DNA from: Chondrosia reniformis
Lineage: Eukaryota; Porifera; Demospongiae; Chondrillida; Chondrillidae
Assembly: GCA_947172415.1 (NCBI GenBank)
Contig: OX359195.1
Coordinates: 2,778,501 to 2,842,500 of the forward strand
DNA length: 64,000 bases
Direction of reading: 5' to 3'
Of this stretch, positions 23,801-34,100 are shown piece after piece. Each line of letters opens with the position of its first letter. The stretch's first letter is position 1. Under the pieces are notes generated by a model that was not told where the DNA came from, made no database searches, and saw only the letters and a program-made list of their open reading frames with translations. Both the position numbers and the translations under genes were made by a program.

Positions 23801-24509
23801 TCCTTCATTTTAATCAACAGTACAGTACTACTCAATTACATTTTAGTGACTGTCTGAGTGATTGACACTTGCTGGAGATGTATTGTGTGTGCATATGGTG
23901 CATGACCAACTAACCATTATCTTCTTTCCTTTGTATTCCAACATTATACATGATCTACCAACTTCCTGTCCAGCTCCACTACAAAGTGAGAATTTGATGG
24001 ACAATAAAACTAACATGTCCTAAATACACCTCTTGGCCACACGTGACCTCTATTAGGATGCTTTCGATTGAACTACATTACGCATAAATGTATAAGACAA
24101 GATCGATAATAACTGTGTATACAAGGACGTGTGACTAGGACTCGGAGACTCGCCTATATACCCTATAGTCAGAGCAGTCAGTTCGCAGAATAAAGGACAT
24201 GATATCGTCAGATTAAGAGAAATAAGACTCATGCCCGAGTCGTATGACTTGAGAGGTATGGCATTGAATTGTGAATGAATAGGCCACCATTAATAATTTA
24301 AAGCTAAAGAGACGTATCAATACATGCAGTATTTAAATCGAGTAAATCACGCGTTGGAGTTAACATAAGTAAATATCCAAAGTTTAAATGCATTTTTATT
24401 TCCGTATCAAAGTTTGATATACTTACAGAGGACAAACTGTCAATATGTCGCTCTCTTCTGAAGCTAGTGGTAAACTCCCGCTAGCTCTACGTTTAGAACC
24501 TGCAGCCAT
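8830..24509 (-). CDS. CPSF3: Cleavage and polyadenylation specificity factor 73 kDa subunit
   Basis: Pre-mRNA 3'-end endonuclease of the CPSF complex. Exons (minus strand, coding part): 24427-24509, 23915-23978, 23093-23190, 22699-22744, 20490-20572, 17361-17538, 16649-16889, 15953-16033, 15478-15572, 14807-14869, 14329-14494, 13115-13191, 12743-13007, 12099-12133, 11691-11798, 10641-10697, 10128-10215, 8830-9074. All junctions are GT-AG and keep phase, giving 690 aa (human 684). The metallo-beta-lactamase motif HFHLDHCG gives H82, H84, D86 and H87. The beta-CASP part has [32 protein letters not shown] and FSAHVDYEQ, then VHGEQNEM, so the two-metal active site is complete. The C-terminal domain ends ALKRLLEQI. 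Introns hold a MULE (intron 5), a donor-spanning minisatellite (intron 11) and a pogo-like MITE (intron 17). Start at ATG 24509; the first ~17 residues are lineage-specific. Confidence 0.97.
9329..9737. mobile_element. Pogo/Tigger-like MITE in CPSF3 intron 17
   Basis: The 409-bp element has terminal inverted repeats beginning CAGTGTAACC and ending GGTTACACTG, extending about 20 bp with few mismatches (GGATAATCCG on both sides). It is flanked by TA at 9327-9328 and 9738-9739, the target duplication of Tc1/mariner/pogo elements. The interior includes a short frame with a basic stretch ([17 protein letters not shown]) that could be the start of a pogo-type transposase, but no catalytic core is present. 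It is non-autonomous. Confidence 0.75.
10811..11175. repeat. Inverted-repeat DNA in CPSF3 intron 15
   Basis: Two imperfect palindromes stand close together. At 10811-10899, TGTATATGG plus TTTTAT pairs with ATAAAA plus CCATATACA around a 35-bp loop. At 11099-11170, ATAACAGGAT plus AAGAAGC pairs with GCTTCTTATATCCTGTTAT. These look like foldback or MITE remnants. I could not assign a family. Confidence 0.5.
13290..13600. mobile_element. Probable MITE in CPSF3 intron 11
   Basis: The left end reads CAGTGGACCCTAACC followed by AACAGACACCT. The right end contains GGTGTCTGGTTTATAGGGG, which is its approximate inverse complement. Similar CAGTGGACCCT ends occur on the element at 39983-40277. The right terminus is degraded and I see no clean TA duplication, so the call is tentative. 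Confidence 0.4.
14041..14346. repeat. 51-bp minisatellite spanning the CPSF3 exon 11 splice donor
   Basis: Six copies of a 51-bp unit start at 14041, 14092, 14143, 14194, 14245 and 14296. The last copy overlaps the end of exon 11 (14329). Seen in the gene's sense, each unit contains the final ~14 exon bases (AATGTCTGTTG) followed by the donor GTTAGTTGGG, so the 5' splice site itself is repeated six times. Copies differ by one or two bases. The 51-bp period is a multiple of three, which creates a long artefactual open frame on the minus strand. Confidence 0.95.
16470..16630 (+). repeat. Dispersed hammerhead-like element, family A, copy 1
   Basis: This is a member of a ~200-bp repeat family seen nine times in the window. 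It has GGTCA plus CTGATGA at 16485-16496, ACAGCTGTC at 16515-16523 and TGGCC, then the family tail with TCCTCATCCAAA, TTTAGTTCCC and the TTTTACC-like end. The ribozyme box GAAAC is changed to CAAAC here, so this copy should be inactive. It ends about 20 bp from the exon 7 donor of CPSF3 and is antisense to that gene. Confidence 0.7.
18093..19813 (+). CDS. SWIM zinc-finger transposase-derived protein of the MULE
   Basis: The main frame 18093-19499 gives 468 aa. Residues around 70-150 ([38 protein letters not shown]) resemble the part of MULE transposases that follows the DDE core. Near residue 325 there is a C-x3-C then C-x-H cluster ([18 protein letters not shown]) typical of a SWIM zinc finger. 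The tail is Ser/Thr/Pro-rich. A second coding block at 19538-19813 ([13 protein letters not shown] to [11 protein letters not shown]) sits after a good acceptor. It can be joined in phase from a donor at 19461, ahead of the stop at 19497. I see no N-terminal DDE half, so the element is either 5'-truncated or has upstream exons I could not identify. The exact start is unsure. Confidence 0.7.
19974..20118 (-). repeat. Right terminal inverted repeat of the MULE
   Basis: Inverse complement of the left end (17830-17992). It shares the blocks CGATCTCGATTCAGAA, AGCCGCTTCT, GTTCCCCACT and AAGTTCATAAGTCATGAAAA. Mismatches and small gaps near the tip show that the two ends have diverged, so the insertion is not very recent. 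Confidence 0.85.
20811..20924. repeat. 34-bp tandem repeat in CPSF3 intron 4
   Basis: The word ATATCTTTACATGA recurs at 20811, 20845, 20879 and 20913, a strict 34-bp period with nearly identical units. Unlike the three other minisatellites in genes here, it does not touch an exon: the nearest exon ends at 20572. Confidence 0.9.
20934..21105. mobile_element. Small MITE with CAGTG-type ends
   Basis: The left end CAGTGGAATCTCCCTATAG plus TGAA is mirrored at the right by TTCACTATGGAGGATTTC. About 170 bp lie between the ends. The end sequence resembles other CAGTGG elements in the window, as expected of pogo/Tigger-type non-autonomous elements. No coding capacity. Confidence 0.6.
21555..21670 (+). 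repeat. Fragment of hammerhead element family B
   Basis: The stretch with GACATGAAC, GGGGTAATA plus CAGAGTCAAGTGATGATG and GATCTTAATATTCCC matches the 3' half of the family B elements at 29102-29410 and 40740-40985. The ribozyme part is absent. Confidence 0.55.
22056..22270 (+). repeat. Dispersed hammerhead-like element, family A, copy 2
   Basis: The copy has CTGATGA at 22097-22103, a GGGTGGAATTCTC hairpin-like spacer and GAAACAGCTGTC at 22119-22130. The common tail with TTCATCC, TTTAGTTCCC and ATAGGC follows. It lies in CPSF3 intron 4, antisense to the gene. Confidence 0.75.
23255..23450 (-). repeat. Dispersed hammerhead-like element, family A, copy 3
   Basis: Reverse orientation, in CPSF3 intron 2 and therefore sense to CPSF3. 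On the minus strand it reads CTGATGA, then AGGAAGGTATTCCTA, then GAAACAGCTGTC. Helix II (AGGAA/TTCCT) is well formed, but helix I is poor. The rest follows the family tail. Confidence 0.7.
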
Positions 24510-24520
24510 TTTATTTAGTG

Positions 24521-24678
24521 TCCCAATCTTGCAACACCAATTTTGAAAAAAGGAAAAAAAGATGCCCAAAATCGGTTTAAAATAGGATCTCCCTCCTACT
24601 TATACCTAGATCCTATTTTAAACCGATTTTGGGCATCTTTTTTTCCTTTTTTTCAAAATTGGTGTTGCAAGATTGGGA
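24521..24678. repeat. 70-bp near-perfect inverted repeat upstream of CPSF3
   Basis: Left arm 24521-24590 and right arm 24608-24678 are inverse complements apart from a one-base difference in a T run. The loop is about 17 bp. The arms begin TCCCAATCTTGCAACACC and end AGATCC-like at the loop. The left arm lies 11 bp before the CPSF3 start codon, so transcription from beyond it would place a 70-bp hairpin in the 5' UTR. It could equally be a foldback transposon in the promoter, or an assembly artefact. Confidence 0.95.
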
Positions 24679-24985
24679 TATATAAAATTTTGGATTGCTG
24701 AATAAAGCATAGCCAAAAGTTCTTATAGCTATGTATACATATGTATATACATAGTTAAAAAATTCACAATTATTTAATCCAAAGAGATTCCATATTGCAC
24801 AAATATCAATGTTGCATTTATTTAATAAGTAAAAGTATCATATATGTACATGCAGGTATGTACAAATTATATAATAAGTGATAATTGAAAAGAAAATAAT
24901 AGGAACACTTTAAGGTGGAGTCCTTTTTTTAAAAGACATTCATATTCACATGTGTCGGCCATTCAACACATTATATTATTGTACT
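24679..24985. other. Spacer between KIF17 3' end and the inverted repeat
   Basis: AT-rich sequence that should contain the 3' UTR and polyadenylation site of KIF17 (minus strand). No open frame or structured repeat stands out. Confidence 0.4.
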
Positions 24986-27665
24986 TCAAAAGTGGGGCTT
25001 ATTATTAATGGGGTTTAGTTGGAATTTCTTGTAGGATTTCTTCTTCTCAGCTCTTTCTAGCACAGCCAGCGGATCATTTGTAGGTTTAAGGGGTATTGGC
25101 TTTACATTCTGAGAATGGACAAGGGAAGACTTACTACCGTGTCCCCCTTCAAATCCTCCTCCAATCTTCTTATTGGAAATTTGTTGTGATTCAGCAAGAA
25201 GTTCTGTGGCTCTGCGCGACTTGAAGTAACTATCTGAGAGTTTCTTGTGGTTAATTTGGCGGAGAAACTGGTCCTCTTCCTCTGGAAGACCATTGATCTG
25301 TTCAGTTGTGTTGGTTAAGCTACTTTGACTAGCAAGAGGAAGGATTCCATGGGAATGAAACCTCCTTGGGGAGGAGGCAGCAGCAGATTGAAGGGTGGAA
25401 TTGCTAGCAGAGAGTGGCACAGACTTGAGCTCAGTTCGAGTAACAGTCAACTTGGGGAGAGTCCAAACACCTGTTTCAGGATTCCAAATGCATTCACTTT
25501 TAATTTTATCAATATTGTAATAGTTGCAGTCAGATCTAAGACATGGTGTGATTGTTTGAATAAGTTGCTCTTGAAGTTGCAATCTTTGTTGTTGCTGACG
25601 TATAGTTTCCAAAAAATCTTGTCTCTGTATTTCAAACTCTGCTTGAAGATCTTTTATTTCCTCTTCGGCTATCTTCCTTCTTTCTCTTTCCTTCAGTGCC
25701 AGCTCATGTTTGGCAGTCACTTCTTCTGTTAATGAGCTGTATATCTTGACTAATATGTCATCGTCAATATCATCTAGAAATAGAGTCCTTGCTGCTTCCT
25801 GTACTTGTTTCTGATGTTCTTCCGCAAAACGACGCTTTTCATCCAATTCCTTTTGAAGTAGAGCATTATTGGTAGCTTCTCCGCCTACCAAATCAGCCTC
25901 CAGTTGCTGAATCTGTTCAAACAGTTCAGTTTGCTGCGTACCCATTTCACTAGTTGAAACTTGTCTGCCCATGCTGGTCCCAATCATTGTACCACTGGAG
26001 TGGGTCTGCACTTTAGCATTCAGTGAGTCTTGTGCACTCTGGTATGCCAGCTGAAGCTCTTTCAGTTGGTGCTGCAATGAGGCGCTGGTCTCCTGTTCTT
26101 CAGAGTACTGCTCCTTCAGCTGACTAATTTCTTGCTCATACTTTCTACGAAGAGCCTCTCTTTCAGCTTCCAAATCTATGTTGCTTGTACTCAGCTCAAC
26201 TGCATGCCTGGGAGATGTTGAGCTACTCTTGGCTATAAAATAAAAGGATTCAATATTACAAGTGGACAATTGTAAGAAATTGATATTTAAGGTTAAACTT
26301 TTTGCTACGTATAGTTACATAGCATATGTCACTCTTAATTGTAGTATGTACCATAAAGCACAGGACAACACTTTATGGGACCAACAAAATTAGTTATTAT
26401 CAGAATTGTGCAAATGTAGAAAGCTGTTATGATTTAATCTTGTCCTTCATTTTAATAATTATTGATAATGTCGAATTTAAAGGGGATGGAACATGTAAGG
26501 AAATGGTGTATTGATTATTCATATACGTATGCTCACCTGATAATTGATCCAGGTCAATTCCAAGCTCTCCTGAGAGCATAGCTTTGAGTTTCTCAATCTC
26601 TTCTTTGTATTCCCTGAGTAGAGCATCTTTTGGATCTTCATTAATTTTCGGCTTGTTTTTGATATTCTTTGCTCTGTTGGCATATCTCAATGTGCTAAGA
26701 GTCTCGTCATAGTTATTGTCAGCAGGACTAATGCAGGCAACCATGAGTGTCTTTGTGTTTCCACCTAGCGATGACTGCAGCAAACGGGTCAGCTTTGAGT
26801 CCCTGTATGGTATATGCTTGCTCTTTCCATCCACAAGTGCTGAGATAACATTCCCCAATGCTGAAAGAGACAGGTTTATCTTTGTCGCCTCCTTCAGACG
26901 ATCCCCTGTTGCTCCAGTCTTTGACTGTCTCTCACTGCCAGCTAAGTCAACAAGATTCAACATTCCCGCTCTGATATTCTCCTTGCCATTCTCCATTTTC
27001 TGAGAGGATTCAATGTTGATCGTAAATATGGAATGGGAGCGAGATGAGTCTGTATTCATGAGAGTAGCTCCAACAGATCTATTTTTACTCCCAAGCTCTA
27101 AAATGTGCTCCAAGTCGGGAATGCTACGAACTTTGTGCTTGGAAAGGCCTTGCACATAGACTCCTTTCAAAGGGTGCTCTTTAAGATCCAATTTCTGTTT
27201 AACATCTTTACCTAAGAGATCTCGTACTTCTTCGTTATATATTTCCAAATATGAAGCGCTTAGAAGATACTTTACCGATGAGGTGGAAAATGCACGGTCG
27301 AATATGTGCTTGAAGGCCCTCGGAATTACACCGAGTTGGGTGGGTGGATCTGGTATGCCCATCATAGTGAACGACTTTCCGCAACCCGTTTGCCCATAAG
27401 CAAACACGGTTCCATTGAATCCCTCTAAAACACTGTCTACGAGTGGAAACGCTACTTCTGCATAAATATTCTCGGTTGTATCTTCCATGAAGTAGACTCC
27501 ATCGAAAGTGAACATCTTTGGCGGCACTTTACCTTCGCTGTTCGGCTTTTTAAGCGTACACTGTCCCGACGAGTGCTCCATTCCAACAACTACGTCGCAT
27601 TCGAGGTTCCTTTCGCGGTCATTCATGGGACGGCAACGAACGATAACTCTTACAGCCTCCGCCAT
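24986..27665 (-). CDS. KIF17: Kinesin-2 motor KIF17
   Basis: Homodimeric kinesin-2 that moves along ciliary and cytoplasmic microtubules. Two exons: 26537-27665 (from ATG 27665) and 24986-26232, joined in phase through GT-AG, 791 aa. The motor starts at once ([14 protein letters not shown]) and has the P-loop [11 protein letters not shown], switch [12 protein letters not shown], switch [17 protein letters not shown] and the neck-side motif [17 protein letters not shown], which is shared closely with KIF17 rather than KIF3A/B. Exon 2 encodes heptad coiled coil ([20 protein letters not shown]) and a basic tail ([11 protein letters not shown]). It is shorter than the human protein (about 1030 aa), mostly in the stalk. 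The P-loop Cys replaces the usual Ser. The start lies about 500 bp from the divergent PLC gene. Confidence 0.95.
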
Positions 27666-28166
27666 CTTTGGTTGTCTAGGGAATTGATTGAATTCGTTAC
27701 CTGGCAGAGTTGCTCACGTATACGTACCTAGGAGCTGTATATCTTCATCACTAATTCTTGGCGCTTTATTCATGTATTAAAAACTAGTGTACGCAATAAA
27801 AGACGATTTGTTATGTACGTAATTCAAATTTGGCCCATCTCCAAAGAAATGATACTGCTTAGTCTACTACGTACGTATGAGACCAAGGGTAGACCTGCGT
27901 AATGTGTCGCTTGTAATAGATATGCGGAGTCTATGCTACAAACACGCATCCAATTAAAATGACAAACAAATAGACAAGTGGACAGTTCACCTCAGGAGGT
28001 CGCATATTATGTGTCATAGGGTAATTAGGAATGCCATATCTCCATATTAGGTAGTGCTAAATATATCTTTCGGTGCCACCCTGCTAATGTATCCACACCC
28101 AAAGGCACCCAAAGGCACCTAAAGGGCACTCTTGTCACAAAGCTTTCAGGAGGTGCCTAGTTAGAA
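27666..28166. promoter_or_regulatory. Shared intergenic promoter region of KIF17 and the PLC gene
   Basis: Only 501 bp separate the two divergent start codons, so both promoters and 5' UTRs must lie here. I see no TATA box in a convincing position. A short tandem run of CACCCAAAGG-type units stands at 28096-28130, just before the PLC start. Two ACGTACGT-like words occur near 27863-27875. Confidence 0.6.
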
Positions 28167-31100
28167 ATGGCAGAGAACGGGTCCACTGTTGCGGAAGACA
28201 CTCAGGCTGCACCTCAACAAAACACACCAAGCGAGGAGATGATTGCCGAAGCTACTAACGGTACTACAACAGGGAATGGAGAATCAAATGTGAAGCAAGA
28301 TGAAAATCAGCCTGAAGCTGCCACTAGTGATCAGAAAAATGGAGGAAAGGCGGAGGAAGAACAGATTGAAAACTTGTCTGCCATGATCCGCCAACTGTCG
28401 GCCGGAACGGATGCTGTGAAGATAAAGTCAAAGTCTAAGCGTCTCTCTCGTGTGTACCGTCTGACCCCTGATCTTCAGTACGTGGCGTGGTTCCCTTCAA
28501 GAAAGTCCGAAATTCGTCGTAGAAGTAAGTAGCTACCCTGCTCCTTATTCACATTTACCGCCAGTATCACTTGGCTACATATTTCCTTGTAAAACAAACA
28601 GGTGCGTACGTAGTTGCATGATCAGCCGACTGTACCTAATCAAAACATTGCTTTAGTAGAAATTGTAAGTCTTTTTGGTCGTATTTTCAAATCGGTACTT
28701 TTGACTGAGGATTTTTAAGGCTAAAATCTAAGGAAACTGCTGCAGGTTTAGCTTCCAAATGATCCCTGCTTTGCTACATTCTTTTTGGGGCACCCAACTA
28801 ACAACTGTTGATTCTTCAATGCTCACTTATGATTCATGCTAATAAGTTGCAACAGGAAAATGGAGTTTTGTGCAAGTATGTACAAACATTAAAATATATT
28901 AATTGAGGAGTATAAAGTAAACTTTAACTTTCATAATCCTATTTACATAAGTTGTCCAAAGACTTCTTTCAGCTTGCCTCAGTATTACAAGTAATACAAT
29001 TAAGTATACAGCTATTGATACCTACTTTCATTATTACAGTAGCCATGGTTACAGTGTACCAATCTAATCAAGAAATAACTTGGATTTGTAAATATATAAA
29101 ACAACAACCTTTTATGTCATCATCATTGAACTCTGGATATTACCCCTGCCCACTGTAAACTGCTAACTCCCATCATATGCCATACTGATGAGTCCTAATA
29201 AGGACGAAATAGCTGTCTATGGATCAACCATCTTTTTGAGTGGCTAGCGGGAGACTGGTTCCCATTAAGCAAACTTTGGTTCCTCCCATTAGCTCATTGC
29301 GCTCCTCTAGAGACATGAGTGGGCAGGGGTAATATTCAGAGTTCAATGATGATGATATCGAAACTTTAAGATCGGCTTTAGATCTTAAAGTCTCCCTATT
29401 TTTTATGTTAAATGCAACAGTCAAATTGGATTTCCAGTGTGAAAAATTTGATATGGCTATGAACAGATACGTAAGATCTGGAAACTACAACACTATACTG
29501 AAAGTCATGCAATATTATTGGTTTGTCCCCAAATGGCCACCTGCCTAGATATTTGTACACTCAGGCTGTACATACATAAATGGATGAAATGAAAAGGAAT
29601 TTTTGTTGCATTCATTATATATGAGAACCTGACTTATTGAGCATCAGCAACATTTTCCTGCCTGTTCATTATTTTTGACTGATGAAGACCTCAAACATCC
29701 AGATAATTGATTCAATAAATGTTGCCTGATGTTCAGTATGTGTCAGGTTATCATGTAAATGAATGGTCAGAGATGTCATAAACCTTTATTATGAACACTT
29801 GTACAGCAAAAGAATGAGTTACTCCTCTTAAGTTTGATGTGTTTACAAAGGTCATTGTGGATAATTTAATATGGTGAAAGGTCAACATCCTTTTAAATAC
29901 CCCATTTGTATATACGTATGCAAGTGATATGTATGTACGTATATATTGAAAATTGCTATTTCATATCGAATGTATTGATTGATTGATTAAAGCTGAGAGG
30001 AACTGATAAGATTCCATGTATGGGAGCCTCTGGGAATGTCAAAGTACACAACTCCTGATATAGTTGCATTTCTTAGCTTGTTCTATCTATAACATATACG
30101 TATACTATATATTATATAGGTAAGTATAGAAATAAAATATAGGCAGCAAATTTCTACATACATATATTACTTATGCTGAGCCATAGCCATACAATCTTTC
30201 AGGAATTAAACAATTCTGTCCAGAAGTCTTCATCTAAAAAATATAAACCACTTCTATTCTCAATGAATGCTACAAGCAACCGCTATCATTTCATGTATAC
30301 ATACGTACGTACGTAATTCGCATACGTACTCTATACATATACATTTTGAGGAATTCCTTTTTGTAGTATCCATTGAGAGTATTAGAGAAGTCAGAAAGGG
30401 CAGAGGCACTCAGTTTCTTCAGTCAGCTGCCACTGATATTCCAGAGACGCTGTGCATGACCATTATACATGGAACAAAGTATGCTCAACTTAATCTTGCC
30501 ATGAAAACCCAACAGGACCGCGATGCATGGGCCACAGCACTTACCTCCTTGGTGAAGATTTCACGTACGTAAGATACTCTGTGTATTACCAAGAGATATA
30601 AGTGTGCAGCTGTGCATGTATTAAGAACATTTTTCTAATGCATAGCAACAATATAAACTTCCTTACGTAATATGGCATGTTTTCAGAAAAGCCATAAGGT
30701 AGATTTAGCTGATTGTCTCTACAGTGTTCCCTATCATCTGTTTTGTAAGTTTTTCGAATTCATCATCTCTCGTATAGTAGACAATTACGATTATGCTTAG
30801 GAATATTAATACATATATGTAAATATAGGTTAACTATATAGTTACCATACCTACTTGAGACGTGTTACTATGTCATTATTGGAAATGCTATACAAGGTAC
30901 AGAGACGCAGTTGCACACTCTATATCTCTTAGGTACTCTTGGTATTACAATAATGTGTTGCCTAGCAGAAGGAAGGAATGCTAATGTTGGGGCTTAGTAA
31001 TTTTGTGATTTGGAAATTAATAAAGGAAAAATGTTTCTACAGTTTTTGTAGGATTCTTCCATTTGCACTTTACAAGTGTCTACACCACGCATTAGGCCTA

Positions 31101-34100
31101 ACAGAAAGAGTCAGAATCTCATCAGTTATGTTCGTATTTATAAAATAATCAATCAGCAAACAAAAATTATTGTATTGCAGACAAGAAAGTTGTTAGCGTC
31201 TTTAAAACTCAACTACCTACCTACATACGTATTTGTCTGTAATATGATCTATCTGTGTTGTTGTATGGTTTTGAATTTAGGCTTTGTAGAGAAATAGTCC
31301 ATTTACTATACTGGTATGTAATTAATGCCATCTTGATAACTACCAGTCTATCATCTTACCATTTTCAAATTTGGAAGTAAACCTTTACATTTGTATGTAT
31401 TCCTGCTACATATTCTCCACATATACAGCAGCAGCCATACACAAAGAGTCAATTTTGTTGCTTAGTGACAAAGTCTACTTGGCATGATATCACTCCTAAC
31501 TATGGCTTAGTAAATATTTAAATCTAGAACAAGTAAATGTCTCCAATTTTCTAGAAATGTAGACTCTAGTTCCATATTGGTTGTTACTATTGATTTATTG
31601 TGACATTTTGAAACCTTGAAGCACTCACTTGTGTCTCTGTTCACATTCCATCAAGGGTGTTTCTGCTGTCACCTTCCATAGCTTTAAAATTTAAACTTGT
31701 ACACTTTGTTTTGAATTTTTATACGTATAGCAAGTATTTAACAACATGCTTCATAAAGTGTCACTTCTAATGGTGTATATACGTACAAACTGTACCTGTA
31801 CCCAGGAACATGCAAGGATATATATAGATAGATGGGTTACAATTGCTCCTTTGGACCAACCTCAGTGTGTATTTACGTAACACGTATGGTGATTGGACAT
31901 CTCATTCTTGTTCTCTTTAAGCCCATACTAACTAGTTTCAGCTGTACAGAGGGAGAGGGACGAGGAGACATAGATGTACATATGCCATAGGCATAATACT
32001 ATCTGCCAGTTGAAATTGTAGTTTTGGATAAACAAAGGTGTCTGTAGATTTAAACAGATAATTCTGGAAATATAGCTAAATTCACGTACGTACGTATAAT
32101 GTAATGACCAAATCTTTCACAAATTGAGCCAAATCCATATACACATGTATTGTTTTCTTAATGTACTATGTACGTATGTATCACAAAGTCTTGCACGTGT
32201 TATACAAGTATGGAAATTGTTAACTGAAATCTAAAATAGAGACAAAATAGAATGTTCTACAATTTATTTTCACCATATGTCTTTGAGGATTGTTAAGCCA
32301 TACACATTAATGAGATCCTGCTTTCTGCTTCAATTAGCTTTTCTATATTTGTTTTCATAAAGAGTTAGCAATAGGTAGCCAACACATCACATGTGATTTA
32401 TAGCAAAGTTTAAAGATGTACTATTAGTTAAATGGTATACGTACGTACGTATATGTTGTACATGTATGGATGTATACATACAGACATTTTGTTATAGTTA
32501 AGAAGGAATAAGCAGTGATACTCTATATATAGAGTTTACTTGCCCAGGTACCTACCTACCTACGTACGTATCTTTTCAAAATACTTTCAAATCAGTTACA
32601 GCATATGTAGATTAAAAATTGAAAATAGCAGATAACAGGTTTCGAAAATGCTGTATATGTTTAATTTCATTTCTTTTGTCAAACAGTCTTAACGCATCAT
32701 AAATATTTAAATCTGTTCCTGCACTTAAACTACTTGTCACAAGCTATTTATAAGCTTACCACTTTCAGTACTTGTGATCTTCAACATAAGTACGTAAATC
32801 ATTCCATTCCAGAGCTATGTATAAGTGTAATATATACCATTTGGATTGAATAACTTCACTTTGTTGTGTGTATTGTTAGTTTTAAAAAAGAATTGATATT
32901 TCTTGTATTGTTTCCATATATGGTAACATAGACATGTTCCCTAAACATACAGTTTTGGCCTCATGAAATTGCCCTTGGAAAAGAGGCTGGCCTATTGTCT
33001 CTTTATAGTCTCCAACAATCTGCTTGACAGGATGACAGGCTGTTAACATACGGGCGTCTACCATTACCATGAAGAGTTTTCTCCCTGCTTAAAATGACTT
33101 TTTTGTTTTAATTGTGTTGTAGATTCTGAAGAGATGAAATCAGAAGCCAGGGATAGGTATGTTAGTGTATGTATGTACGTACGTACGTAGCGAAGTGAAT
33201 GCTTTTGTATACATTTTGTATTCATTTCTAATCTGCTCACATCTTGTAAACACGTCCCTTGTGCTACGTATATGCAAATGTTCAAATCCCAGTACCACTT
33301 ATATGAAAAATCTAATATACCATTTTCCTACATGCTATGCGTATTCTGTAAAAAGGCCTATAGGGGAACTAAACCTGAAGAGAGCTTTGGATGAAGATAC
33401 AAGAGTCTTTTCTTCCTTCTTTTCCTTTTTTCATCTTCTTCTCCACTAGGTCAGACAGCTGTTTCTGGGAATTCTTCCCTTCATCAGTGACCCTGGGAAT
33501 CTTTTTCTTTTTCTTTTTCTTTGTCTTGATCTTCTGTGCATCCTTGGCTCTTGTAGTTTCATCTAAGTATTTTGTATTGGGAAACCTTATGACCGAGTAT
33601 TAGTCATCAGGATTAGTGGTTAGGCAAACTTTGTAGAAAATTGTTAACTACAAACCTTTTTAATCTCTTTTGCTTTCTTCTTGGATAGGGATAATTCTTT
33701 TCTTTGATTATTAGTTGTTTTGCCACGTAGTTAATTGTTTCCTTCAATTGCGGACAAATAGGTGAATGAAATGTACATAGACTTCTTTGTTACTACGTAT
33801 GTAAAACATACGTAGCTAAAGCTATGCATACTTGTGTTAATCTGACTCATTTACAGTGTTTGCTATCAAAATATGCACCAAGTGATTAGAACACATTTTA
33901 CTTCCGGTTTACACTATACTTCCGGTTTTCTGCTCACATTTGATTGTATATAAATGTGTATGAGCATACTTTTGTAAGTACATACCTGTGTCACTTTCTC
34001 CAGACATGGAAACAGTAGTGTAATGTACTGTATTGTATCTGTAGATGGTTAAAACAGATGTTTGAACAAGCTGATGTTAATCATGATGGGACCTTGAGTA

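Noticed and set aside
24521..24678. Rho-independent type terminator
   Set aside because: The hairpin is far too long and lies in an animal promoter or UTR; such terminators are bacterial.
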